Assembly (NCBI GenBank): GCA_015069365.1
Contig: SVIT01000004.1
Location: 1-56,897 of the forward strand
Length of the DNA: 56,897 nucleotides
Origin: Clostridiales bacterium
Lineage (GTDB): Bacteria > Bacillota > Clostridia > Christensenellales > Borkfalkiaceae
Reading direction: 5' to 3'
Position numbers and translations under genes: made by a program. Numbering within the stretch: the stretch's first letter is position 1; every line of letters starts with the position of its first letter. The notes under the pieces are model-generated. The model had not been told where the DNA came from. It searched no databases and saw only the letters and a list, made by a program, of their open reading frames with translations. Shown here piece by piece: positions 36,077 through 43,733 of the stretch.

Positions 36077-36688
36077 TTATGCGGTTTCCGTGATATTCAT
36101 CTCAGACATGGTAGCCATATTTGCACGGAGAGCCTTTTTAATCGTGCTTTTACGGAGCACCTCTAACTTGTACGAATTATATCGCAAGATAATGAACGAA
36201 GGAAGATTCAACACCCCGTTAATGATTGCAACAGGAATTGAAACCGCCAACCATACCCTATGCATAGGATGCGCCAGTAAAATCAAAAAACCCAGAAAAA
36301 TTGAAGCAAAATGGCCAATCTCACCGTAGCAAGACTCCAAAAGAAATCTATCTAAATACTCTACGCTTTTCGGGTCGATCAGCTTATTTTTACGAAAACC
36401 AGTAAACTGTCCGATCTCAGGCACGTAGTCTTTCCATTTTCTTATTTTTAATTTTTCGTAAAACTTTTTCTCTTTTGCAGAAACGATGAATATCTTTTTC
36501 TCGTGATTGGCAAATTTTGCAGGGAGCAATCTCGCTACCGTTGCAACCAACGCATCCAAAAGCATCACAAGCACAACCGCAAACGCCGTATACCCCATCA
36601 CACTAAAGAACGGCATGTGATACAAAGGCGCAACGATCAAGGAAATCAAAACGATGCAAAAGGAAATAATGCACAAGTATAATATCAT
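36077..36688 (-). CDS. Membrane protein resembling CrtO-type glycosyl-diaponeurosporenoate acyltransferases
   Basis: A 203-residue protein with two N-terminal helices (LYLCIISFCIVLISLIVAPL, FAVVLVMLLDALVATVARLL), a conserved-looking loop (EKKFYEKLKIRKWKDYVPEIGQFTGFRKNKL and FLLESCYGEIGHFASI), then two more hydrophobic segments. The KxRKWKDxxP and ExCxxEIxH patterns remind me of the CrtO acyltransferase family of staphyloxanthin synthesis, but no carotenoid genes are nearby. It overlaps the PlsC-like gene (ATGA) and so probably works with it on a membrane lipid or glycolipid. Family assignment is from memory of motifs. Confidence 0.6.
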   Translation of the reverse strand: MILYLCIISFCIVLISLIVAPLYHMPFFSVMGYTAFAVVLVMLLDALVATVARLLPAKFANHEKKIFIVSAKEKKFYEKLKIRKWKDYVPEIGQFTGFRKNKLIDPKSVEYLDRFLLESCYGEIGHFASIFLGFLILLAHPMHRVWLAVSIPVAIINGVLNLPSFIILRYNSYKLEVLRKSTIKKALRANMATMSEMNITETA

Positions 36689-37554
36689 TTTTCTTCCTCC
36701 TTTGCAACCTCAACCTCTTCTCCATATATCAAAGGGATTCTATACACCTCTTCGTATTTTGCTTTGCAGAGGGCGTAGGCTTGCTCTGCCGCCCTATCCG
36801 ACCATACCTTTTCCCCCACCGTCTTATCTGGATAAATCGGGGGCATGATATGCAAGGTGTGACGTTGTACGGGATAACCGTTTTCGTCCAAACGCTCGGG
36901 ATCGTCCGTCATCGTAATGAACGTGGGCACTACGGGTACGCCCGCACGATACGCCATTTTGAACGCACCCGCCTTAAAGGGACGGGGCTTTTTATAATTC
37001 CACCACATTTCCTGCTCTGGATAGACCAAAACCGTTTCCCCGCGTTGCAACAATTTATTCACCGCCGAGGTAAAATTCATCATCGTTCGGCGGTTTCTGG
37101 AAAGGGGCAATGTATTGCAATGACGGAATAAAAAGCCGTACAGCCCAGGGAAGTTGGTATAGTTCCCCTCACGAATGACCTTATACAAATACTTTCGAGG
37201 CAAGTGTTTCCTTATACAGAGGAATACAATATAGTTATCAAACGCCGAGAAATGGTTGCAAGTAACCACCGCCCCGTTTTTAAACGCGTCCAAATTCTCT
37301 TTTCCCTCTACACCGTCGATCACGAGCACGTCTTTTTTGATAAGTCCTAAAAAGAACCTATCCCCAACGAAATTTGCCGCGCGACGCTTGATTTTGCTGG
37401 AAAACTTTTTACAAAGATAATCCACCTTGTTTGGTAAAAGCTCTGGTGCGGGGGGATCGTTTTCTACACTTTCGTGGAAACGTCCCTCTTTTTCATATTC
37501 TTTAATGCGGTTTAAAATCTCTAACCTTTCCGCTGAAATCTTCGATGAATCCAT
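36685..37554 (-). CDS. Lysophospholipid acyltransferase family protein (PlsC-like)
   Basis: A 289-residue acyltransferase. It has the HX4D catalytic motif (VTCNHFSAFDNYIVFL), the glycerol-phosphate region NTLPLSRNRRTMMNF, the PEQE motif (VLVYPEQEMWWNYKKPRPFKAGAFKMAYRAGVPVVPTFITM), and no clear N-terminal helix. It probably moves an acyl group to a lysophospholipid or related acceptor at the membrane. It lies after the GT8 gene and overlaps the CrtO-like gene, forming a small envelope-lipid group. Confidence 0.88.
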   Translation of the reverse strand: MDSSKISAERLEILNRIKEYEKEGRFHESVENDPPAPELLPNKVDYLCKKFSSKIKRRAANFVGDRFFLGLIKKDVLVIDGVEGKENLDAFKNGAVVTCNHFSAFDNYIVFLCIRKHLPRKYLYKVIREGNYTNFPGLYGFLFRHCNTLPLSRNRRTMMNFTSAVNKLLQRGETVLVYPEQEMWWNYKKPRPFKAGAFKMAYRAGVPVVPTFITMTDDPERLDENGYPVQRHTLHIMPPIYPDKTVGEKVWSDRAAEQAYALCKAKYEEVYRIPLIYGEEVEVAKEEEK

Positions 37555-37582
37555 ACCTGGTACCCCTGTTTTGCTTTTTTTG

Positions 37583-38512
37583 TTAAAATTTCATACCTAC
37601 CGAACGGATAAAATTGTTGGGGTTATCCGCTTCCGCTTGCGCCAACGCAACAAGCTTTGCCGAACCCTCGTCATCACGTTTTTTCATTTCAGGCGTAAAA
37701 TCCTCTTTGGCTTTTCTGATAACGGAAATGAATTCCGTTTTCGCGGCGTAGCTCCAAAAAATTTCCTCATATAAAATACCGTCATAATGCCAAGGTTTCA
37801 TTGACAAATTGTAGTGTATCAATTTCAACGGCGTATCGTCATTGCCGCCGATCGGCATTTTATTCCAACCCGCCTCGTAAAAATACACCTTATCTTTGCA
37901 AATCAAATTAAGACAGTCTTGATCGGGCGCGATAATAAAATCATAGCTGCGGAGCACTGCACCGAATTTGTCATAAAAACCAATCTCACGGAACTTCACA
38001 AGATTCATAACGATTACGCCCGAATTGAAATACCGATCATACATAATCCCCAGCGCGTTCTTTGTATATTCGCGGAATTCTTTCACCACTGCCACCGCCT
38101 GATCAGCAACCGCACCAATATAATTATCCCCGATATCAATCGTGTACAGCTGTGCAATATCCGTCATTGTCACTGTATCGCAATCCATATACAGAACTTT
38201 ATCGTATTGAGGGAAAAGTTCGGGAATCAATAAGCGATAATAAATCGCGCTCGTGTAATAATCGCGGCAGTGCATACAATCGCTGATACGGCTGATCTTT
38301 TCGCCGATATCCTCAAAATAAACGTGGAAGTTTTCCTCCTCCATCGCCTTTACTTTCTTTGCGTTCTCACTCAATTCACCCGAATACAAAACGTGAATAT
38401 TGTATTCGTAACCGTCCGTTTTATGATCCTTCAACGACGTCAAAGCCACCGCCAAATACGGCATGTAGTTATCGTCTGCCGCATAAAATACGGGTATGAT
38501 CGTTTTCCTCAT
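37583..38512 (-). CDS. Glycosyltransferase family 8 protein
   Basis: A 309-residue LgtC-like enzyme. It has the N-terminal nucleotide-sugar site VFYAADDNYMPYLAVALTSL, the DxD motif YDKVLYMDCDTVTMTDIAQLY, YFNSGVIVMNLVKFR, APDQDCLNLICKDKVYF and the C-terminal HYNLSMKPWHYDG. It transfers a sugar, often galactose or glucose, to lipid- or surface-linked acceptors. The ribosome binding site is GAGG. Its neighbours (PlsC-like and CrtO-like) suggest a glycolipid. An unusual cluster of inverted repeats lies upstream of its promoter. Confidence 0.92.
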   Translation of the reverse strand: MRKTIIPVFYAADDNYMPYLAVALTSLKDHKTDGYEYNIHVLYSGELSENAKKVKAMEEENFHVYFEDIGEKISRISDCMHCRDYYTSAIYYRLLIPELFPQYDKVLYMDCDTVTMTDIAQLYTIDIGDNYIGAVADQAVAVVKEFREYTKNALGIMYDRYFNSGVIVMNLVKFREIGFYDKFGAVLRSYDFIIAPDQDCLNLICKDKVYFYEAGWNKMPIGGNDDTPLKLIHYNLSMKPWHYDGILYEEIFWSYAAKTEFISVIRKAKEDFTPEMKKRDDEGSAKLVALAQAEADNPNNFIRSVGMKF

Positions 38513-38578
38513 AGATACCTCTTTTATAATTTACTTTCAAATACTCAGCAAAACCGTCTCGCGTTTTACTGTATCTGT

Positions 38579-38607
38579 ATTTTATAGTATTTGTCTACAA
38601 TTTTCAA
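38579..38607 (-). promoter_or_regulatory. Candidate promoter of the GT8-plsC group
   Basis: Minus-strand TTGAAA (38602-38607), 17-bp spacer, TAAAAT (38579-38584), about 65 bp before the GT8 start. Confidence 0.55.
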
Positions 38608-38668
38608 CCGAATTACCTATAAAATCGCTCTACTCCCACTTTTTTCCAGTCTACTGCGAGAAGAGAAG

Positions 38669-38739
38669 AACTCTACTCACAGTAGAGTTATGAACTCCAC
38701 CCTCAGTAGAGAGGTTTCTCCCCCTTTAAAATAAAGGGG
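38669..38739. repeat. Inverted-repeat cluster in the dtd-GT8 gap
   Basis: The 365-bp gap between dtd and the GT8 gene holds AACTCTACT-CAC-AGTAGAGTT (38669-38689), further CTCTACT/AGTAGAG half-sites at about 38628, 38652 and 38705, and CCCCTTTA-AAA-TAAAGGGG (38721-38739). They lie just upstream of the GT8 promoter and may be operator sites. No gene is seen in the gap. Confidence 0.6.
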
Positions 38740-38750
38740 TTCAGCGTTTC

Positions 38751-38781
38751 AAAAAAACGGCGAAGATAAAACCGTTTTTTT
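38751..38781. terminator. Bidirectional-looking intrinsic terminator after dtd
   Basis: AAAAAAACGG and CCGTTTTTTT flank an 11-nt loop, giving a U-run on either strand. On the minus strand it follows dtd. Confidence 0.7.
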
Positions 38782-38877
38782 CGAGAGTTATCTACCGCCG
38801 TTTTAAAAAACATTAAATTGTATTCCGCCTTGAGTTTTTCGCGGTCAATATTGTGATAACGACAAACCTATTTAATC

Positions 38878-39315
38878 TTAGGAATCTAAAAGAATAGTCA
38901 CGGGACCGTCATTCAACTGCTCAATTTTCATATCCGCACCGAATACCCCCTTCTTGACCGTTACACCATATCCGCGTAAAGTTTCAACGGCATACTCGTA
39001 TAAAAGCTCAGCACGTTCGGGGCGTTCCGCCAAAGTAAAGCTAGGACGGTTACCATGCGACGCGTCGCCATACAAAGTGAACTGCGACACGAGCAAGACC
39101 TCTCCCCCGACGTCTTTCACGGAAAGATTCATTTTTCCGTTCTCGTCCTCAAAAATACGTAAGCCCGCTATTTTCTTCGCAAGATATTCCGCATCCTTTT
39201 CCACATCGCCGACCTTGACGCCAAGAAAGACCGTCAGTCCGAACGGAATCTCCGAAATCAAATCCCCATCCACGGATAAGGTTGTTCTTTTTACCCTTTG
39301 CACCACTGCTTTCAT
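38878..39315 (-). CDS. dtd: D-aminoacyl-tRNA deacylase
   Basis: It removes D-amino acids (and Gly from tRNA-Ala) mischarged on tRNA. I use ATG 39315 (MKAVVQRVKRTTLSVDGDLISEI, 145 aa); the GTG two codons up is possible. Family motifs are VLLVSQFTLYGDASHGNRPSF (SQFTLYG) and the C-terminal DGPVTILLDS (GPVT). Length is normal. It follows efp after a strong hairpin. Confidence 0.95.
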   Translation of the reverse strand: MKAVVQRVKRTTLSVDGDLISEIPFGLTVFLGVKVGDVEKDAEYLAKKIAGLRIFEDENGKMNLSVKDVGGEVLLVSQFTLYGDASHGNRPSFTLAERPERAELLYEYAVETLRGYGVTVKKGVFGADMKIEQLNDGPVTILLDS

Positions 39316-39335
39316 CCCCACCTCGAAAACACGAC

Positions 39336-39365
39336 GAAATGCAGGATAGCGATATCCTGCATTTC
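39336..39365 (-). terminator. Strong hairpin between efp and dtd (no clear U-run)
   Basis: GAAATGCAGGATA-GCGA-TATCCTGCATTTC is a perfect 13-bp stem with a 4-nt loop. The minus-strand sequence after it is GTCGTGTTTTCG, so it may be a weak terminator, a processing site or a stabilising stem. Confidence 0.5.
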
Positions 39366-39404
39366 ATTCGTCATTGATTTTTTCTCTTTTAAAAGGTTAC
39401 GAGC

Positions 39405-39968
39405 TTATACACGGCTCATGTATTCGCCAGTTCTCGTATCGATACGGATCGTTTCACCTTCTTCAACGAACATAGGAACCTGAATCGTTGCGCCCGTTTC
39501 CACCTTTGCATTCTTCATAACGTTGGTAGCCGTATTACCCTTAACGCCGGGTTCAGCCTCAATAACCTTAAGTTCTACAAAGTTTTCGGGTTCAACGGAG
39601 AATGCCTTACCGTAAAGGAATTTCACGGTAACGGTATCGTTTTCCTTGATATATTTCAGCGCATCTTCTACCTGATCGTATGCAAGGTTTTCCTGGTTCC
39701 ATTCTTCGTCAACGAATACGTAGAATTCGCCGTCGAAATAAGAATAGGTCATCTTCTTCGTTTCTACCTGCGCCGTTTCCAACTTGGTCGTGGGGTTGAA
39801 AGTTTCGTTGGACAAAACCTGTCCCGTAACAACGTTCTTCAACGTCGTTCTTACGAACGCTGCGCCCTTACCGGGTTTTACGTGCTGGAAATCCGTTACA
39901 GTGTAAACACCACTCTTGTATTCAAAAGTTACACCCTTGCGAATATCGCCTGCCAAAATCTGTGCCAT
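39405..39968 (-). CDS. efp: Elongation factor P
   Basis: EF-P rescues ribosomes stalled on proline runs. The 187-residue protein has the three-domain form: KOW-like N-domain with [19 protein letters not shown] (the loop Lys lies in PGKG), central OB domain, and C-terminal OB with [43 protein letters not shown]. It follows the M24 peptidase gene, a very common Firmicutes pair. Confidence 0.97.
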   Translation of the reverse strand: MAQILAGDIRKGVTFEYKSGVYTVTDFQHVKPGKGAAFVRTTLKNVVTGQVLSNETFNPTTKLETAQVETKKMTYSYFDGEFYVFVDEEWNQENLAYDQVEDALKYIKENDTVTVKFLYGKAFSVEPENFVELKVIEAEPGVKGNTATNVMKNAKVETGATIQVPMFVEEGETIRIDTRTGEYMSRV

Positions 39969-40005
39969 AATTTTTCTCCTTTATATCCTTATATAAATTT
40001 TCTTA

Positions 40006-41061
40006 TTATAAAATGATCAGGTTTCTGTCTGTTTTGGACATAAAACTCTGCACTTTTCCATCCTTTAAGGTAACCGTATCTTCAATACGAATCCCATATT
40101 CACCTGCTTTGTACACACCGGGCTCATCCGAGAATACCATGCCGTCCACCAGTTTTGCCTCGCCTCGAGGGCTGACCGAAGGATATTCGTGCACGTTCAA
40201 TCCAATCCCGTGTCCCAACGAATGAGTGAACAGTTCGCCATAGCCCTGCTCTTTGAGATAATTTCTCGCGATTGCATCCGCTTCAATCCCAGTCATACCG
40301 CTTATAAGCTGCTCTTTGATCATGGTATGCGCCGTCAAAACCGCTGCGTACGCTTTTTTGAATTCTTCGTGTTTTCCGTCGTCGCCAAAGAGGAACGTGC
40401 GGGTGATATCCGAACAGTATCCATCCACGCGGCAACCGAAGTCGATCAATACTTCGTCACCGAATTTCAGTCGGGTTTCCCCCGTTTCATGGTGAGGCAC
40501 CGCCGCATGCGCGCCGAACGCCACAATCGTATCGAAAGCCAAACCCTGCGCGCCGAGATTTCTCATCTTATATTCGAGTAAAGCCGCAACCTCACTCTCT
40601 TTCATGCCCTCTTTAATTTCAGGCAACAGAGCTAAAAACGCGTCCTCTGCAATTTCGCAAGCCTTGGCGATACAAGAAAGCTCGTATTCGCTCTTGATCG
40701 TCATCGCCTCCGACAACTGCTTGTCAATATTGACAAGTTTAATACCCGCCTCTTGCAACCTGCAATATTCAGAAGCACTGGTCTGATTGAATGAAATCCC
40801 CACCGATTGATAGGCAGACAATCGCTCGATTGCGTCGCCTTGCTTAAACAAAACGGGGGTCACGTCCGTGCCCTGGCACAGCTTTTCTGCCGCTTCGATA
40901 TACCGCTTATCCGTGTACAGCGTCGTACCGTTTTTGTCCACAACCGCAAAGCCGTTCTCTGCTACAAACCCAGTTATATAGCGAAGTAAATATTCACGCG
41001 CCACGTATACAGCTTCACAACCGCTCAGTTGCAATATTTTTTTGCCGTTCGTTTCTACCAT
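40006..41061 (-). CDS. pepP: Xaa-Pro aminopeptidase-type M24 metallopeptidase
   Basis: It probably removes N-terminal residues next to proline. From ATG 41061 it has 351 residues: a creatinase-like N-terminal domain (about 1-120) and a pita-bread catalytic domain. Metal ligands are visible in DEVLIDFGCRVDGYCSDITRTF (two Asp), LFTHSLGHGIGLNVHEYP (His), FSDEPGVYKAGEYGIRIEDTV (Glu) and the last Glu in GIRIED. The track start is a GTG four codons up. A TTGACG-17-TAAAAT promoter precedes it, and efp follows. Confidence 0.92.
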   Translation of the reverse strand: MVETNGKKILQLSGCEAVYVAREYLLRYITGFVAENGFAVVDKNGTTLYTDKRYIEAAEKLCQGTDVTPVLFKQGDAIERLSAYQSVGISFNQTSASEYCRLQEAGIKLVNIDKQLSEAMTIKSEYELSCIAKACEIAEDAFLALLPEIKEGMKESEVAALLEYKMRNLGAQGLAFDTIVAFGAHAAVPHHETGETRLKFGDEVLIDFGCRVDGYCSDITRTFLFGDDGKHEEFKKAYAAVLTAHTMIKEQLISGMTGIEADAIARNYLKEQGYGELFTHSLGHGIGLNVHEYPSVSPRGEAKLVDGMVFSDEPGVYKAGEYGIRIEDTVTLKDGKVQSFMSKTDRNLIIL

Positions 41062-41081
41062 ATTTTTTCTCACTTTACTTT

Positions 41082-41110
41082 ATTTTAACAAATTTTTCTT
41101 AATTCGTCAA
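41082..41110 (-). promoter_or_regulatory. SigA-type promoter of pepP-efp
   Basis: Minus-strand TTGACG (41105-41110), 17-bp spacer, TAAAAT (41082-41087) with TGT extended -10. Confidence 0.8.
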
Positions 41111-41137
41111 GTATCCTACGACAAATCGTAAGGATTT

Positions 41138-41983
41138 TTATGCCCCAAAGTATATTTTCTTCATTTCTTCCGCTTCTTCCGCCTGCTTTCCTGCAGATTC
41201 GCTGACAATATACGGCTCTAAAGCCAGCTCTTTGAGCGCTATCGCGAGCGGCGCAAACTCCGGTCCGTACACTTCATCCTTAAAGGTCAGATGTTTCACC
41301 TCCCCTTTCGCCGAATACATGATTTTGGAAAAATGCACGTGGAAATGTTTTACCCTCTCATAACCAAGCTCGTCAATCATATACTGCAAGCGGGTTTTAT
41401 AATCCTCAACGGTACGCAAAGAACCTTGCTCTCTTGCATTGATATGACCAAAATCCACGCAAGGCGTATATACAGGGTCAATCTTGCAAAACCGCACAAC
41501 CTCATCTAGCGTACCGATCTGCGCCAGTTTTCCCATTGTCTCGGGACAGAATATAAGGTCTTGCATATCGTTAAGATAAATATAATCACGCAAAATTTTT
41601 AAGCGTTCTTCCGTCAAGGCAACCGCCTCTTCACGGCTTACCTTGCCCTGCGCCGCAGGATGAAAAACTACACGCTTCCCACCCATCAGTTTAACCATTT
41701 TTGCGCTATCCAACACGTAACCGTAGGATTTTGCAGCCATTTCATCGTCAGGGTTGGCAAAATTGATAAAATAGGGCGCGTGTACGGAAATCTCCACCCC
41801 TGCCTCCGCAAACGCTTCGCCGATGGAAATCGCCTTATCCTCACTCATTCTAACCCCTCTTCCAAAGGAATACTCAAAACAGTCCAAACCGCGTTTTTTT
41901 ACAAATCCCGCCGATTCTTCCGTGTGGGAAAAGCCCTCCGCATAAAAGCTTTCACAGTTCCCGCTCGGTCCAAATTTTATCAT
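41138..41983 (-). CDS. Endonuclease IV-like TIM-barrel protein
   Basis: A 281-residue AP-endonuclease-2-family barrel: VEISVHAPYFINFANPDD, KRVVFHPAAQGK, LIFCPETMGKLAQIG, PCVDFGHINAREQGS, VKHFHVHFSKI and EPYIVSESAGKQ. His, Glu and Asp in these motifs are where endonuclease IV binds its three zinc ions, so DNA abasic-site repair is likely, although sugar isomerases share the fold. Its ATG overlaps the ribF stop (ATGA), so the two are translated together. Confidence 0.85.
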   Translation of the reverse strand: MIKFGPSGNCESFYAEGFSHTEESAGFVKKRGLDCFEYSFGRGVRMSEDKAISIGEAFAEAGVEISVHAPYFINFANPDDEMAAKSYGYVLDSAKMVKLMGGKRVVFHPAAQGKVSREEAVALTEERLKILRDYIYLNDMQDLIFCPETMGKLAQIGTLDEVVRFCKIDPVYTPCVDFGHINAREQGSLRTVEDYKTRLQYMIDELGYERVKHFHVHFSKIMYSAKGEVKHLTFKDEVYGPEFAPLAIALKELALEPYIVSESAGKQAEEAEEMKKIYFGA

Positions 41984-42846
41984 TGATCACGTACCTGCCT
42001 TATATCTTTTGTTAATTGTGCCTGCAAATCTTCCACGTTTTCAAAACGTCTTACCGCACGCATATAGCGGATAAATTCCACCTTTAATTCCCGATTATAC
42101 AAATCTCCGTCAAAGCCGTCAAGATAGGTTTCGAGGCGGACTTCCTCATTCTCAAACGTCGGGCGCGCACCATAGTTGGTGATACCTTTATACATTTTTC
42201 CATCCACCGCCACGCGGGTTTCATAAACCCCTTTCCTGATCGGAAATTTATCTTTGGGATAGAGCACGTTCGCCGTAGGAAAGCCCAGTGTCCTGCCCAC
42301 GCCTCGGTCTTTAATCACCGTCCCTATTAAGAAAAACGGTTCGCCAAGCAGCGCATTCACCTTTTCCATTTCACCGTTTTCCAGCAATCCCTTTACCGTT
42401 CGAGAACTCACTTTTTCGCCATAAATCTCCACCAAAGGCACGATTTCAACGCGTACCTGCCCCCATCGTTTGATGGTTTTCGTATCGCCTTGCGCCTTTG
42501 CGCCGAACCGAAAATCCTCGCCACACACAAACAGCTTTGGAGAGAACGAGTCTTGCAATAAAACCAAAAACGCCTCGGGAGACAAATCCTTAATTTCCTC
42601 AAAGGGTAGCTCAAAGACAAAATCTACGCCGCCACTTTTAAAGATTTCTTCACGTTCCCGAAAGGTAAAAATATTACTCTCCCCCTTACCGCCGACAATT
42701 GTCATGATCCCCACGGGCAAACCGCTGTTTTTTGCGTGCGACAAAAGTAAGCGATGCCCGACGTGCAAGCCGTCGAAACCGCCCAAAAGCATTGCGCACC
42801 CATTACAAAGGTCTTGATTTTCCGTCAGCCAAACCGTTTTTAACAT
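41980..42846 (-). CDS. ribF: Bifunctional riboflavin kinase / FAD synthetase
   Basis: It makes FMN and then FAD. The 288-residue protein has the FAD synthetase motif AMLLGGFDGLHVGHRLLLSHA, FVCGEDFRFGAKAQGD and EKVSSRTVKGLLENGEMEKVNALLG, then the flavokinase domain (GVGRTLGFPTANVLYPKDKFPIRKGVYETRV, NYGARPTF, LYNRELKVEFIRYMRAVRRF). It overlaps truB by 7 bp, the usual pair. It contains one clear repeat copy (42445-42464), and its last codons (RQVRDQ) carry a second, weaker one. Confidence 0.96.
   Translation of the reverse strand: MLKTVWLTENQDLCNGCAMLLGGFDGLHVGHRLLLSHAKNSGLPVGIMTIVGGKGESNIFTFREREEIFKSGGVDFVFELPFEEIKDLSPEAFLVLLQDSFSPKLFVCGEDFRFGAKAQGDTKTIKRWGQVRVEIVPLVEIYGEKVSSRTVKGLLENGEMEKVNALLGEPFFLIGTVIKDRGVGRTLGFPTANVLYPKDKFPIRKGVYETRVAVDGKMYKGITNYGARPTFENEEVRLETYLDGFDGDLYNRELKVEFIRYMRAVRRFENVEDLQAQLTKDIRQVRDQ
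42445..42464 (-). repeat. Dispersed short repeat, copy inside ribF
   Basis: Coding strand GGGGGCAGGTACGCGTTGAA, read as GQVRVE; the longest copy of the consensus. Confidence 0.6.
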
Positions 42847-43724
42847 AATTTCGTCTTCGCTTTTGCTCTGCCCTGCATAACCTCGGCAAGTCCGTAAAAC
42901 CGACCGTCTTGGTATATCTTATAAATTCCGTCTGCTACGTCCACCGTAACCGATTGACCGTGGAAGATCCTTTCCTCGTTTTTCGCCGTCAATTCAAGCG
43001 CAGCATACGGCAATACGTCTTCCGTGGGAATGATATATTTCTCCAACTCTGAAACGGGCGGTTCTTCCTCAAAAAAGGAGAAGGGCAACGCCTTATCCAA
43101 CGTAAAGAATCCGCTCTGCGTGCGATTCAACGCACTCATCACCGCTTTCGTCCCCAGCTTTTCCCCAATATCTCTCGCCAACGAACGAATATACGTACCG
43201 CCACCGCAACGTATCTTGATACGGAAAGTATCCTCTTTCCCTTCGACCCGTTCCAAAAGCTCCATACCGTAGATATGCACTTTCTTGGGCGGCAGTTCAA
43301 ATTCTACGCCAGCACGCGCCAGATCGTACCCTCTGCGCCCGTTTACGTTCTTCGCACTGTACTTGGGCGGCACCTGCATAATATCCCCGAAAAAAGTAGG
43401 TAAAACGTCCGCAATTTCACGTTCATTAGGTACATGCCCCCCTTGAATGAGCGTTCCCGTACTATCCAACGTATCCGAATCCACCCCAAAAGTGAACTCT
43501 GCAATATACTCTTTTTCTTTCTCCAGGAAATAATCAAACAGACGAGTCGCATTGCCCACGCCGACAGGCAAAACACCGCTCGCCAAAGGATCGAGCGTCC
43601 CCATATGTCCGCAAGGTACGCCCGACAACCATTTAATCTTATTGACAACCGTCGAAGAAACGATCCCCGACGGTTTGTTGACGTTAAAAAAGCCGAATCG
43701 ACTTATTTGTTCCGTTCTTTTCAC
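42840..43724 (-). CDS. truB: tRNA pseudouridine55 synthase
   Basis: It makes pseudouridine 55 in the T-loop of tRNAs. The 294-residue protein has GFFNVNKPSGIVSSTVVNKI, CGHMGTLDPLASGVLPVGVGNATRLFDYF (catalytic Asp in GTLDP), KEYIAEFTFGVDSDTLDSTG and RCGGGTYIRSLARDIG. The start is GTG with AAGGAG. It lies 9 bp after pheT; truB-ribF more often follows rbfA/nrnA, so the pair has moved in this genome. Confidence 0.96.
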   Translation of the reverse strand: MKRTEQISRFGFFNVNKPSGIVSSTVVNKIKWLSGVPCGHMGTLDPLASGVLPVGVGNATRLFDYFLEKEKEYIAEFTFGVDSDTLDSTGTLIQGGHVPNEREIADVLPTFFGDIMQVPPKYSAKNVNGRRGYDLARAGVEFELPPKKVHIYGMELLERVEGKEDTFRIKIRCGGGTYIRSLARDIGEKLGTKAVMSALNRTQSGFFTLDKALPFSFFEEEPPVSELEKYIIPTEDVLPYAALELTAKNEERIFHGQSVTVDVADGIYKIYQDGRFYGLAEVMQGRAKAKTKLC

Positions 43725-43733
43725 AAAAACTCC

